From: Verrucomicrobia bacterium 12-59-8
Lineage (GTDB): Bacteria; Verrucomicrobiota; Verrucomicrobiae; Verrucomicrobiales; Verrucomicrobiaceae
Direction: 5' to 3'
DNA length: 9,029 bases
NCBI GenBank assembly: GCA_002279765.1
Contig: NCCR01000256.1
Span: forward strand, 1-9,029
The notes below the pieces were generated by a model, which was not told the origin of the DNA, made no database searches, and was given only the letters and a program-made list of their open reading frames with translations. Within the stretch, counting starts at the first letter, position 1. Each line of letters starts with the position of its first letter. The translations under genes were made by a program, and so were the position numbers. Shown here one piece after another: positions 1-7,241 of this stretch.

Positions 1-297
1 CCGGCACAGCCTCGAACTCCGCCATCCCAGTTGCAACAGCAGCCCCAGCGCCAGCGTCAGCCCGTACGCGCTCAGTCATCGCTGCCAGTGACAACGGTGG
101 CGGCAGTCATGCCCCCGTCCGTGGCTTCCTCAACGCCAGCTGTTATCATTTCTAAGTCCTCAGTGCCTGCCGGGTCAATTCTGGCCAATTTACGCCACCT
201 GCGTCAAGATCCCGCTCTCATGCGGCAGGCAATTTTGATGCAGGAGATACTTGGTCCTCCAAAAGCCTTGCAATCCTCCAACGATTTCGCTATCTAA
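1..297 (+). CDS. C-terminal part of an unrecognised Pro/Gln-rich protein (5' end outside window)
   Basis: The frame is open from the first base of the window to the TAA stop, giving 98 codons, so the true start lies upstream. The visible part begins with a low-complexity stretch rich in Pro, Gln, Arg, Ser, Val and Ala, which is probably disordered. It ends with a more structured, probably helical segment: LRHLRQDPALMRQ followed by AILMQEILGPPKALQ and a short polar tail. I do not recognise the family. The contrast between the disordered linker and the compact amphipathic end suggests that the last 35 or so residues are a conserved motif or docking helix, but that is inference. It ends 19 bp before the tRNA gene, with no terminator visible between them. 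A TTG codon at 31 could be read as a start, but the frame is open beyond it, so a partial gene is more likely. Confidence 0.6.
   Translation, partial: PAQPRTPPSQLQQQPQRQRQPVRAQSSLPVTTVAAVMPPSVASSTPAVIISKSSVPAGSILANLRHLRQDPALMRQAILMQEILGPPKALQSSNDFAI
268..296 (+). promoter_or_regulatory. Possible sigma70-type promoter for the tRNA-Leu gene
   Basis: TTGCAA at 268-273 and TATCTA at 291-296 are separated by exactly 17 bp and match the -35 and -10 consensus at 4/6 and 3/6 positions. The expected transcription start near 303 would give a short 5' leader of about 14 nt before the mature tRNA end at 317. The site overlaps the last codons and stop of the upstream gene. The -10 match is weak and the call relies largely on spacing and position, so it is tentative. 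Confidence 0.3.
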
Positions 298-316
298 GGA
301 TCCTTCTTTGAGAAAT

Positions 317-403
317 GCCGGCGTGGTGAAATTGGTAGACGCGCTAGACTCAAAATCTTGTATCCGTGAGGATGTGTCGGTTCGAGTCCGACCGCCGGTA
401 CCA
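317..403 (+). tRNA. tRNA-Leu, anticodon CAA
   Basis: This is a class II tRNA of 87 nt including an encoded CCA (401-403). The acceptor arms are 317-323 and 393-399, with a G-U closing pair as seen in other bacterial leucine tRNAs, and the discriminator is A400. The D-arm carries AAATTGGTAGA. The anticodon loop 349-355 is CTCAAAA with CAA at 351-353, reading UUG codons. The long variable arm is ATCC/GGAT (362-365 with 370-373) around a GTGA loop. The T arm is GTCGG-TTCGAGT-CCGAC (376-392). The anticodon stem 344-348/356-360 has one T-T mismatch (345:359) and four normal pairs. The large variable arm and A73 are the known identity elements for leucine. No terminator is visible between the tRNA and the gene that starts 46 bp downstream, so read-through into that gene is possible. 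Confidence 0.96.
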
Positions 404-449
404 TCAAAGAAGTGGGCAGGAGTCAGGGACGAGCAGCGTTATCTAGCTC

Positions 450-1352
450 ATGAAATCACCCCGAGCCGCCTCTATCCTCATCTTCACCCTGGCATTGCTC
501 GGGTGTGTTGTTTGGGCGGTGGAGCAGGATCGGGAAGGGGGCCGACCGATCAACTTCGGCGTCAAGGATGGCAGCGTGCCCGATGATCCGCGTGACACTC
601 GACGGGGGCAGGAAGTGGGATACCCCACCTGGCCGGTGAGCAAAGACCTGCCGAATGACGTCTTCACCTTCGCACGCATCCGCTACAATTCGATGAGCCA
701 TGGCGGGCGTGGCTGGGGCAGGGGGAATCGCAAATGGTCCACGGACTATCCCGATTCCGACATGAACATGTCCTACCGCCTCCAGCAGCTCACCTCGCTG
801 CAGGTGAATCCGAACGGGGCCATCGTGGACATCGATGCCGAGCAGTTCCGCCATTTCCCCTTCCTCTACATGATCGAGGTCGGCGACATCGACATCACCG
901 AGGATGAGGCCAAGACCATGCGCGAGTACATGCTCAACGGCGGCTTCATCATGGTGGATGACTTCTGGGGCACCCGTGAGTGGGAGAACTTCGAAGTCGC
1001 CCTCAAGCAAATCTGGCCCGACCGCAAAATGGAGGAGATCCCCCTGGAACACGAAATCTTCCATATGGTCTTTCCCATCAAGGTGAAGCCGCAGATCCCG
1101 CACATCCGCTTTGCCGAATACGTGATCAATCAGGGCATCACCTATGAGTTCGACAAGCCCGGCTCCGAGCACGTCCATTACCGCGGCTACTTCGACGACA
1201 AACGCCGCCTCATGATGGTCATCTGCTGGAACACCGACACCGGCGAAGGCTGGGAGCAGGAAGGCAGCGATCCCTGGTACTTCCGGGAGTTCTCAGAGAA
1301 GTATGCCTACCCTCTGGGCATCAACATCATCTTCTATGCGCTGACGCATTGA
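450..1352 (+). CDS. Exported DUF4159 domain-containing protein
   Basis: This 300-residue protein starts with an N-terminal export signal: basic residues 2-5, then a hydrophobic core at about 8-22. LLGC at 16-19 could be a lipobox, or cleavage could follow VWA at 21-23. The rest matches DUF4159: FARIRY at 74-79, a WSTDYPDSDMN block at 96-106, RLQQLTSLQVNP at 110-121, PFLYM at 137-141, GGFIMVDDFWG at 164-174, an HEIFHMVF block at 201-208, and WNTDTGEGWE near 260-269. DUF4159 is known as a domain with a glutamine-amidotransferase-like fold. It is often fused to BatA-type or von Willebrand domains in larger membrane proteins; here it stands alone on the outer side of the membrane. Its biochemical role is unknown. 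The ATG at 450 fits the signal peptide, but no good Shine-Dalgarno sequence precedes it. It converges on typA. Confidence 0.9.
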   Translation: MKSPRAASILIFTLALLGCVVWAVEQDREGGRPINFGVKDGSVPDDPRDTRRGQEVGYPTWPVSKDLPNDVFTFARIRYNSMSHGGRGWGRGNRKWSTDYPDSDMNMSYRLQQLTSLQVNPNGAIVDIDAEQFRHFPFLYMIEVGDIDITEDEAKTMREYMLNGGFIMVDDFWGTREWENFEVALKQIWPDRKMEEIPLEHEIFHMVFPIKVKPQIPHIRFAEYVINQGITYEFDKPGSEHVHYRGYFDDKRRLMMVICWNTDTGEGWEQEGSDPWYFREFSEKYAYPLGINIIFYALTH

Positions 1353-1391
1353 AACACTAAGACTTCGCGCCTGGCCGCTTCCCAAACGCAA

Positions 1392-1426
1392 TGAAGTCCG
1401 ACGGACACGGGGTCGGTCGGACTTCA
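1392..1426. terminator. Inverted repeat between convergent genes, probable bidirectional transcription end
   Basis: TGAAGTCCGAC at 1392-1402 and GTCGGACTTCA at 1416-1426 form a perfect 11-bp stem with a 13-nt loop. It lies 39 bp after the DUF4159 stop and 35 bp after the typA stop, in a 109-bp gap between convergent genes. There is no real T-run on the + side (GAGTATGG follows) and only TT then TTT on the - side, so it is not a textbook intrinsic terminator. Position and perfect pairing support a terminator or RNA 3'-end stabilising role for both genes. Confidence 0.55.
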
Positions 1427-1461
1427 GAGTATGGCTGGGCAGAGTGACTTCCCTGCGGTGA

Positions 1462-3339
1462 TTAAGCCGCGCCTTCGAGCTGGGCTTCGCTCTTCTTCTT
1501 CTCGCGCTGGCGCTGGCTGGAGTCCAGCGTGCGCTTGCGCAGGCGGATGCTCTTGGGGGTGCACTCGGCGAGTTCATCAGGGGCGATGTACTCGATGGCG
1601 CGCTCGAGGCTGAAGCGAACTGGGGGTGAAAGCGCGATGGCTTTGGTGCCGCCGGCTTCACGGAAGTTTGTCAGGTTCTTGCTGCGTGTCGGGTTCACTG
1701 GCAGATCGTCTGCACGTGGGTTTTCACCGATGAGCATGCCGTCATAGACGAGCTCTCCCGGGCCGATGAAGAGTTTGCCGCGAATCTGGATCGTATCCAG
1801 AGCATAGCTGGTGGCTTCGCCGCCTTCGGTGCTGACGAGAGTGCCCGTGGAGCGGGTCTGCATCGGTCCAGCATGCGGGGCGTATTCCTTGAAGAGATGG
1901 CTGTGAATGCCGTGACCGCTGGAAAGGTTCATCAATTCAAACTCAAAGCCGATGAGGCCACGAGTAGGCACCAAGGCCTGCAGGGTGGTGCGTCCGCCGT
2001 GGGCGTTCATATCCTCCAGCTTGCCTTTGCGCTCGTTGATGCATTTCATGATCGGGCCGAGGTATTCATCCGGCACGTCCAGGAAGAGGGTTTCAAACGG
2101 CTCGCACAGCACATCGTTGATGCGCCTCATGATCACCATCGGGCGTGAGACGAGCACTTCGAAGCCTTCACGGCGCATCTGCTCCACCAGCACGGCGATC
2201 TGCATCGCACCACGGGCGCTGACATCAAAGATGCCGGCGGTGTCGGTGTCTTTGACGCTGATCGTCACATTCATCTTCTGCTCGCGGTCCAGGCGGTCGC
2301 GGATCTTGCGGGAGGTCACGTGTTCGCCTTCGCGTCCGGCCAGCGGGCCGTCATTCACCGCGAACTGCATGACGATGGTCGGAGGGTCGATAGCCACGAA
2401 GGGCAGTGAAGGTGCGTCTGCCGCGCCTGCCACGGTCTGGCCGATGTCCACGTCTTCAAAGCCGCTGATGCCGACGATGTCACCGGCGATGCCTTCCACG
2501 GAGTCCGAAGTCGTCAGCGTGGTGTATTGGAACACCTTGGTTACTTTCACCGGCTTGGCTTTCTCTTCCGGCGTCTTGCCCAGCAGGAAAACGCGGTCAC
2601 CCAGTTTCACGCTGCCACGTGTGACTTTACCGATGGCCACGCGACCCACGAAGTTGTCCCAGTCGATGTTGGAAACGAGCATTTCAAAGCTGCCTTCGAC
2701 TTCGGCTTTCGGGGCCGGGATGTGCTCCACGATTTTGCCCAGGAGGAAGGTCATGTCATGCTGCTCGCCGGTCGGGGAGTCCGTCACCCAGCCCGGCTGC
2801 TCGCCGGTCGGGGAGTCCGTCACCCAGCCCGCACGGGCGCTGCCATAAAGGAAGGCGGCATTGAACTGCTCTTCCGTGGCGTCGAGTTCGAGGAACAATT
2901 CGAGAACCTTGTCATGCACCTTCTTCGGCTCGATGTTCGGGCGGTCCATCTTGTTGATGAGCACGATGGGCTTGATGCCCTGCTCCAGCGCTTTCTTCAA
3001 CACGAACCGAGTCTGCGCCTGCGGGCCGTCATAGGCATCCACCACGAGCATCACGCCGTCCACCATCTTCATCACGCGCTCCACTTCGCCGCCGAAGTCA
3101 GCATGGCCGGGAGTATCAACGATGTTGATGATGTGGTCGTTCCAGTGAACGGAAGTGTTCTTCGCCTTGATGGTGATACCTTTTTCCTTTTCGAGGTCCA
3201 TGGAATCCATCGCGCGTTCAGCGATGGCCTGGTTTTCGCGGAAATTGCCACTGGAGCGCAGGAGGCCGTCAACGAGCGTGGTTTTGCCGTGATCGACGTG
3301 GGCAATGATGGCGATGTTGCGAATTTTATCTGGGGTCAT
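1462..3339 (-). CDS. typA: Translational GTPase TypA/BipA
   Basis: This 625-residue ribosome-binding GTPase belongs to the EF-G/LepA group. It is known to support 50S assembly and growth under stress or cold. All nucleotide-binding motifs are present: AHVDHGKT at 13-20 (G1), KGIT at 53-56 (G2), DTPGH at 75-79 (G3), NKMD at 129-132 (G4) and SA at 167-168 (G5). A beta-barrel domain II follows from about 217. Next come the EF-G-like domains with GREGEHV and [12 protein letters not shown], then the TypA-specific C-terminal domain with [11 protein letters not shown] and a Lys/Arg-rich tail. I chose ATG at 3339 because TypA proteins start a few residues before [13 protein letters not shown]; the frame stays open to 3495, but those 52 extra residues do not resemble the family. 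No Shine-Dalgarno sequence is visible. Odd feature: residues 170-193 are a 12-residue tandem duplication (two [11 protein letters not shown] units). E. coli TypA is 607 residues, so the length is close to normal. Confidence 0.97.
   Translation of the reverse strand: MTPDKIRNIAIIAHVDHGKTTLVDGLLRSSGNFRENQAIAERAMDSMDLEKEKGITIKAKNTSVHWNDHIINIVDTPGHADFGGEVERVMKMVDGVMLVVDAYDGPQAQTRFVLKKALEQGIKPIVLINKMDRPNIEPKKVHDKVLELFLELDATEEQFNAAFLYGSARAGWVTDSPTGEQPGWVTDSPTGEQHDMTFLLGKIVEHIPAPKAEVEGSFEMLVSNIDWDNFVGRVAIGKVTRGSVKLGDRVFLLGKTPEEKAKPVKVTKVFQYTTLTTSDSVEGIAGDIVGISGFEDVDIGQTVAGAADAPSLPFVAIDPPTIVMQFAVNDGPLAGREGEHVTSRKIRDRLDREQKMNVTISVKDTDTAGIFDVSARGAMQIAVLVEQMRREGFEVLVSRPMVIMRRINDVLCEPFETLFLDVPDEYLGPIMKCINERKGKLEDMNAHGGRTTLQALVPTRGLIGFEFELMNLSSGHGIHSHLFKEYAPHAGPMQTRSTGTLVSTEGGEATSYALDTIQIRGKLFIGPGELVYDGMLIGENPRADDLPVNPTRSKNLTNFREAGGTKAIALSPPVRFSLERAIEYIAPDELAECTPKSIRLRKRTLDSSQRQREKKKSEAQLEGAA
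2761..2832 (-). repeat. 36-bp in-frame tandem duplication inside typA
   Basis: Bases 2761-2796 and 2797-2832 are two adjacent 36-bp units that differ only at the last base (G versus C). Each encodes 12 residues, (A/P)[11 protein letters not shown], at TypA residues 170-181 and 182-193. The unit lies just after G5 (SA at 167-168), in the connector to the rest of the G domain before domain II. The reading frame is kept. The near identity of the units, including synonymous positions, points to a recent slippage or unequal-crossover event. Confidence 0.95.
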
Positions 3340-3678
3340 GGGGCGATTTTGAGGGGAAGGGGGCCGCGAGAGTAGCAGCCTCCGCACCATAGGCAACCAC
3401 TTCGCTGCACCTGTTTTGGCGCATTTGAAAGATTCCGGACGGGTTGGGGTGGGAATTGCCCCCGTTGAAATCAGCTCTTCAGGCCATTTAAACACGAATC
3501 CGACAGGTCGCGCTCCCGTGCCATGTGGTGCAACTTGTTGGTCACGAATTCGTCATATGCGACGGGTTTTTGGTGCTGAAGCATTTATGAAACAATAAGG
3601 TCACTGCTTAGCGGTGGAGGGGACATGGGTGATTGATTATGAAGACGAACCCCCATGCCCCATCTTTGTTCTCAAGCG

Positions 3679-3720
3679 GCCGTCGCACGCCGCCTGACGG
3701 CGTTCAGCCGTCATTGTGCG
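3679..3720 (+). promoter_or_regulatory. Stem-loop cluster with two mutually exclusive pairings in the leader of the PEP-CTERM gene
   Basis: TGACGGC (3695-3701) pairs perfectly with GCCGTCA (3707-3713) around a GTTCA loop. The same GACGGC (3696-3701) can instead pair with GCCGTC at 3679-3684. Flanking CGCAC (3684-3688) and GTGCG (3716-3720) can extend the first structure. Two competing helices sharing one strand are the geometry of attenuators and other leader switches. No T-run follows and no known riboswitch class is recognised, so a regulatory role is inference only. Confidence 0.3.
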
Positions 3721-3822
3721 TCACTCTTGCAGCTGCCCAGATTTGTACAAGGCGTTTTGCCCTTAGCTTTAGCAATACCCCCAGCGCAGCCCATAGCCAA
3801 TACCTCCCCTCTGCCTCAGCCC

Positions 3823-3830
3823 AGAAGGAA
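3823..3830 (+). promoter_or_regulatory. Ribosome binding site supporting the GTG start at 3841
   Basis: AGAAGGAA at 3823-3830 contains AAGGA, ending 11 nt before an in-frame GTG at 3841. The alternative in-frame ATG at 3655 is preceded by GACGAACCCCC, with no purine tract close by. This site, together with a well-formed signal peptide directly after the GTG, is why I prefer the shorter start. Confidence 0.55.
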
Positions 3831-3840
3831 TCAACAGCGT

Positions 3841-6800
3841 GTGCTGCTGAAACTGCTTCGAGCATCCATGATAATGGCTCTGCTTGGTTTGAGTATCTCT
3901 CAAGTTCGAGCAGCACCGGTGGATGAATACTGGCGCACCGATGGCACCACAGGTGGAACCTGGACCTCAACATTTTGGAACATCGGCTCTGCAACAGCGA
4001 CAGGCGGCACCGGCTGGACCGCTGCCAACAACGCAGTGTTCTCGGCCAATTCCACCCTGACCTTCGCGAGTTCCACGGTCGGCAATGTATCCGTCACCAA
4101 TGGCTCGACCGTAAACATCACCGCCGGCGGCACGTTGACGCTCAGCCCATTGATCAGCACCTTTGACATCGGCACTGGCTCAACGCTGACATGGCAGGGG
4201 CAAACGGTGGTCGCCAGTAGTGCCTCGGGCATCACAAAGAATGGTGCAGGCACCCTGGACCTCGGTGCCCTGACATTCACGACTACCATGAACGGCGGCT
4301 TTACGCTGAATAATGGAACGGTGATCGTCTCCGGAGACAAGGCGCTTGGCAACGGCGCGCTTGCTTTGAACGGGGGCACCTTGCAATCCAGTGGAACCCG
4401 GGCTTTTGCGACGACGTCTTTGGTCATCGGTGGCAATTTTGCGCTCGCCGGCACTGGCAATGCAAACTGGGATGCGGCCACGACGATTGCGCTCGGCGCA
4501 TCAACACGCACCATCACCAACAGCACCACGAGCGGTAGCCGCCAGTTCCGCGGGCTCATTTCTGGTAGTGCTGGTGCAGGTCTGACGTTTGCCGGCAGCG
4601 GCAGTGCGCAGATCTATGTGGGTAACACCGGCAACACCTTTTCGGGCGCGGTCACGATTACAGGCGGAGAGGTCGTCTTCAATGACAACGGCAGCCTGGG
4701 AACGGGGACCTCCATCGTACTGGATGGCGGACGCCTTACCATGGCCAGCATGGCCACATCAGGATCCACCTCGGCGCTCACGGCGGCCACGATTGCCTCG
4801 ACCCACGCGATGACCATTGGCGATACCGCCGGCACCGCCATCAGTGTTCAAGGGGCTACAGGCGTGACATCCTATGATGGCGTCATCTCCAACATCGCTG
4901 GCAAGACGGGCAGTTGGAGCAAGCAGGGAGCTGGGCTTTTGAAGCTGGGCGGTATAAGCACCTATACAGGCGGCACCGCTATCAACAACGGTACTGTTCA
5001 ACTCACCACTGGCAATAACCGCCTTCCCACCGGCACGGTGGTGAGTCTCGGTCAGGCCAGCAGCACCAATCTTGGAGTTCTGGATCTCAATGGGTTCAAC
5101 CAGATCATCGCGGGATTGATCTCCACCACCGGTACGAATGCGACCGCCAGCAAGAATACCGTGACCTCTGCCACCAGCGCCACCCTGACCATCAACACCG
5201 GAGCCAGCAGTTATGTCTATGGCGCGGGAACCGCAGCCAATTCAGGCATCCTCACCGGAGCCCTTTCCGTCACCAAAGTCGGCAGCGGCACTCAAACACT
5301 CGGAGACAGCAATACCTACACAGGTGCCACCAACATTCAGGAAGGCACTCTGGCGCTTTCCAGCGGAAATGACCGTCTGCCCACCGGCACCACCGTCACT
5401 CTTGGCAGCGGCAGCACCAGCGGCGTCTTGAAGCTGGATGGTAACAATCAAACGGTGGCTGGTCTGGCCACCTCAGGCACCGGCACCGGCAATGCCGTGG
5501 TGAATGGGAATGCCACTGCCTCCATGTTCACCGTCAACAACAGCACCTCTCAAACCTACTCTGGCAAGCTTGGCGGCAGTGGAACCAATGAGAACAACTT
5601 TACCGTGATTCAGCAGGGCTCGGGTTCAACAACTCTTTCAGGAGCCAATACCTACAGCGGTGGCACTCTCATCAGCTCCGGCACCGTCGTCGCAGACAAT
5701 AACAGCGCTTTGGGAGCAGGTGCAGTTGCCATGACAGGCGGCAATCTCCGCGCCAGCTCAGGTGTGACCGTCTCCAATGACATCACCATCAAGAACAGCA
5801 GCACGGTCGCCGCAGACAGTTTCGAAAACACCCTGACATTGTTCAGCGGCAGCGGCGGCGGAAATAGCTTCCTGACTGGCAGTTCAACGAGCGGTGCTCG
5901 CCCGGCCACGTCCCCTTTCGCTGTGGATGGGACTTATGCTTTGGGTGTAACAGGCAGCACCTATACGATCACCTCAAGCGCGATCAATACATACGGTTAC
6001 TCCAACGTCAGCCTGTCCCTCAAGCTGGCGGCGTTTTCAGCCACTTCAGGGAATGGGCTGGACGCTACTGACACGGTTACCCTGCAGGTGAGCACTGATG
6101 GCGGTCTCACTTTTTTCAGCCAGGCAATCGTTGGTGGTCTCGCCAATGCTACCTGGGCCTACGACGCCACCGGCACCGTGCTCCGTGCCTACACCGCCTC
6201 CAACGCTTCCACGACCGCACCTGCTGCCGGCGGTGCGCGGACTACCGATGGCTACAGCACTATCAATATCACCGGCCTGCCTACCATCAACAATCTCGTG
6301 ATCAAAATCACGGCGCTCAATGACAATGCGGGTGAAACCTGGGCGCTGGACAATTTCAAGGTCAACGGCACTGCCGCAGGCGGTGTCACGCTGGGTGGTG
6401 ACAACACATCAGACACCGCCACTTATTCCGGAACAGTAACGCTTAACGACAACGTCACGCTGACAGCGGCCTCCGGCGGCACTGTGCAGATGACTGGAAA
6501 ACTGACGGGCGCGGCAAGCTATGGAGTGACCAAATCTGGCGCAGGCACGGTGGTGCTCGCCAACAACACCAACGACTATGCAGGTACCACCAGCGTCAGC
6601 GCTGGCACATTGCAGGTCGGTGTTTCCAGCACGGGTGAAACCGGCACTGGCACAACAACGGTCAACGGTGCCTCAGCCGTGCTCGCCGGCACCGGCATTG
6701 TTCAGGGCAGTACCTCCGTCATTCTCGGCGCGATCAAACCGGGAGACAGCGGCGGCGCAGGCACTGGCACACTGAACACTCACGATTTGAACTTCGTGCC

Positions 6801-7218
6801 CGTGGCTGCTGCCACCGTCGCGGAATTGCAGATCACCGGCTCCGCCGCAGGTGCCACACTGGCTTCCGACCTGATCAATATATCCGGCACTCTCACTCTC
6901 AACAACTTCAGCAACATCCTCGTCAATGGCAGCGGCTACACCGCTGCAGTGGGCGATACCTTCGCGCTCCTCGACTGGAGCGGCGTTCTCGTTACCAACG
7001 GATTCAGCACCGGCACCAACCTGCGCACCGGAGCCAATTCCGATGGCAACGAAGGCAATCTCGACCTGCCCGACATCACCGGCCTAGGTCTCTGGCAGAT
7101 CAGCAGCATGCTGGATGCTGGCGCTCTAACTCTCACGGTGATTGCTGTGCCGGAGCCGACGCGTGGAATCCTGTTACTGTGCGGCTTATTGGGAATGATC
7201 TGGCGGCGTCGGCGGTGA
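3841..7218 (+). CDS. Secreted PEP-CTERM protein with autotransporter-associated beta-strand repeats
   Basis: From the GTG start this is 1125 residues. The signal peptide is about residues 1-23 (basic K/R, core MIMALLGLSI, cleavage near VRA-AP). About six copies of the autotransporter-associated beta-strand repeat start near residues 131, 243 (divergent), 358, 477, 589 and 896. They carry the typical GAGT-L-L...NTYSGGT...GTL pattern, and copies 3 and 4 lie in longer related modules of about 115 residues. Residues 661 to about 848 are a different, non-repeat domain containing DTVTLQVSTDGGLTFF and WALDNFKVNG, like a beta-sandwich. The end is a PEP-CTERM signal: VPEP at 1103-1106, a hydrophobic segment, then WRRRR. 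This class is sorted by exosortase in Gram-negative bacteria and is expected to form a Ser/Thr/Gly-rich beta-helix in the envelope or exopolysaccharide. There is no autotransporter beta-barrel. The frame is open back to ATG 3655 (1187 residues), which would add an unusual second hydrophobic leader. Confidence 0.88.
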   Translation: MLLKLLRASMIMALLGLSISQVRAAPVDEYWRTDGTTGGTWTSTFWNIGSATATGGTGWTAANNAVFSANSTLTFASSTVGNVSVTNGSTVNITAGGTLTLSPLISTFDIGTGSTLTWQGQTVVASSASGITKNGAGTLDLGALTFTTTMNGGFTLNNGTVIVSGDKALGNGALALNGGTLQSSGTRAFATTSLVIGGNFALAGTGNANWDAATTIALGASTRTITNSTTSGSRQFRGLISGSAGAGLTFAGSGSAQIYVGNTGNTFSGAVTITGGEVVFNDNGSLGTGTSIVLDGGRLTMASMATSGSTSALTAATIASTHAMTIGDTAGTAISVQGATGVTSYDGVISNIAGKTGSWSKQGAGLLKLGGISTYTGGTAINNGTVQLTTGNNRLPTGTVVSLGQASSTNLGVLDLNGFNQIIAGLISTTGTNATASKNTVTSATSATLTINTGASSYVYGAGTAANSGILTGALSVTKVGSGTQTLGDSNTYTGATNIQEGTLALSSGNDRLPTGTTVTLGSGSTSGVLKLDGNNQTVAGLATSGTGTGNAVVNGNATASMFTVNNSTSQTYSGKLGGSGTNENNFTVIQQGSGSTTLSGANTYSGGTLISSGTVVADNNSALGAGAVAMTGGNLRASSGVTVSNDITIKNSSTVAADSFENTLTLFSGSGGGNSFLTGSSTSGARPATSPFAVDGTYALGVTGSTYTITSSAINTYGYSNVSLSLKLAAFSATSGNGLDATDTVTLQVSTDGGLTFFSQAIVGGLANATWAYDATGTVLRAYTASNASTTAPAAGGARTTDGYSTINITGLPTINNLVIKITALNDNAGETWALDNFKVNGTAAGGVTLGGDNTSDTATYSGTVTLNDNVTLTAASGGTVQMTGKLTGAASYGVTKSGAGTVVLANNTNDYAGTTSVSAGTLQVGVSSTGETGTGTTTVNGASAVLAGTGIVQGSTSVILGAIKPGDSGGAGTGTLNTHDLNFVPVAAATVAELQITGSAAGATLASDLINISGTLTLNNFSNILVNGSGYTAAVGDTFALLDWSGVLVTNGFSTGTNLRTGANSDGNEGNLDLPDITGLGLWQISSMLDAGALTLTVIAVPEPTRGILLLCGLLGMIWRRRR

Positions 7219-7241
7219 GGGTGACTTTGTTTCAAAGCTGG

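Larger units (their letters stand above)
3340..3840. other. Long divergent intergenic and leader region between typA and the PEP-CTERM gene
   Basis: About 500 bp lie between the typA start and the preferred start of the rightward gene. No convincing protein gene is seen here: the short open frames have no family resemblance and no supporting start signal. It must hold the promoters of both genes, but no strong sigma70 pair was found by eye. Visible elements are a 10-bp palindrome ACGAATTCGT at 3544-3553, an imperfect copy of its left part near 3494-3504, a purine-rich GGAGGGG at 3616-3622, and a stem-loop cluster at 3679-3720. If the rightward gene instead starts at ATG 3655, the last 186 bp would be coding (see that entry). 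Confidence 0.5.

Noticed and set aside
317..403. tRNA-Leu as an integration site of a mobile element
   Set aside because: No integrase, no direct repeat of the tRNA 3' end elsewhere in the window, and the flanking genes look like ordinary chromosome.
456..1178. Long open frame on the - strand (240 codons)
   Set aside because: It is the antisense shadow of the DUF4159 gene: composition is skewed to Asp, His, Val and Gly, there is no family resemblance, and the + strand frame has clear motifs.
1952..3375. Overlapping + strand open frames opposite typA
   Set aside because: These are shadows of typA; their sequences include mirrored copies of the same 36-bp duplication and no domain.
3444..3459. 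Sigma54-like element (GG, 10 nt, GC) TTGGGGTGGGAATTGC
   Set aside because: Only the GG/GC core and TTGG/TTGC match; the CAC part of the -24 element is absent, it lies far from either start, and no enhancer site is seen.
3340..3495. N-terminal extension of TypA by 52 residues
   Set aside because: The residues do not resemble TypA, whose family start lies just before [16 protein letters not shown] at 3339 fits.
3616..3636. GGAGGGG followed by ATG and a 3-codon mini-frame (Met-Gly-Asp-stop)
   Set aside because: The gap of 2 nt between the purine tract and ATG is too short for normal initiation, and three-codon frames are common by chance.
3633..3926. 97-codon + strand frame beginning before the PEP-CTERM gene
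   Set aside because: It overlaps the PEP-CTERM frame and its signal peptide, ends in low-complexity Ser, and shows no domain; it is probably spurious.
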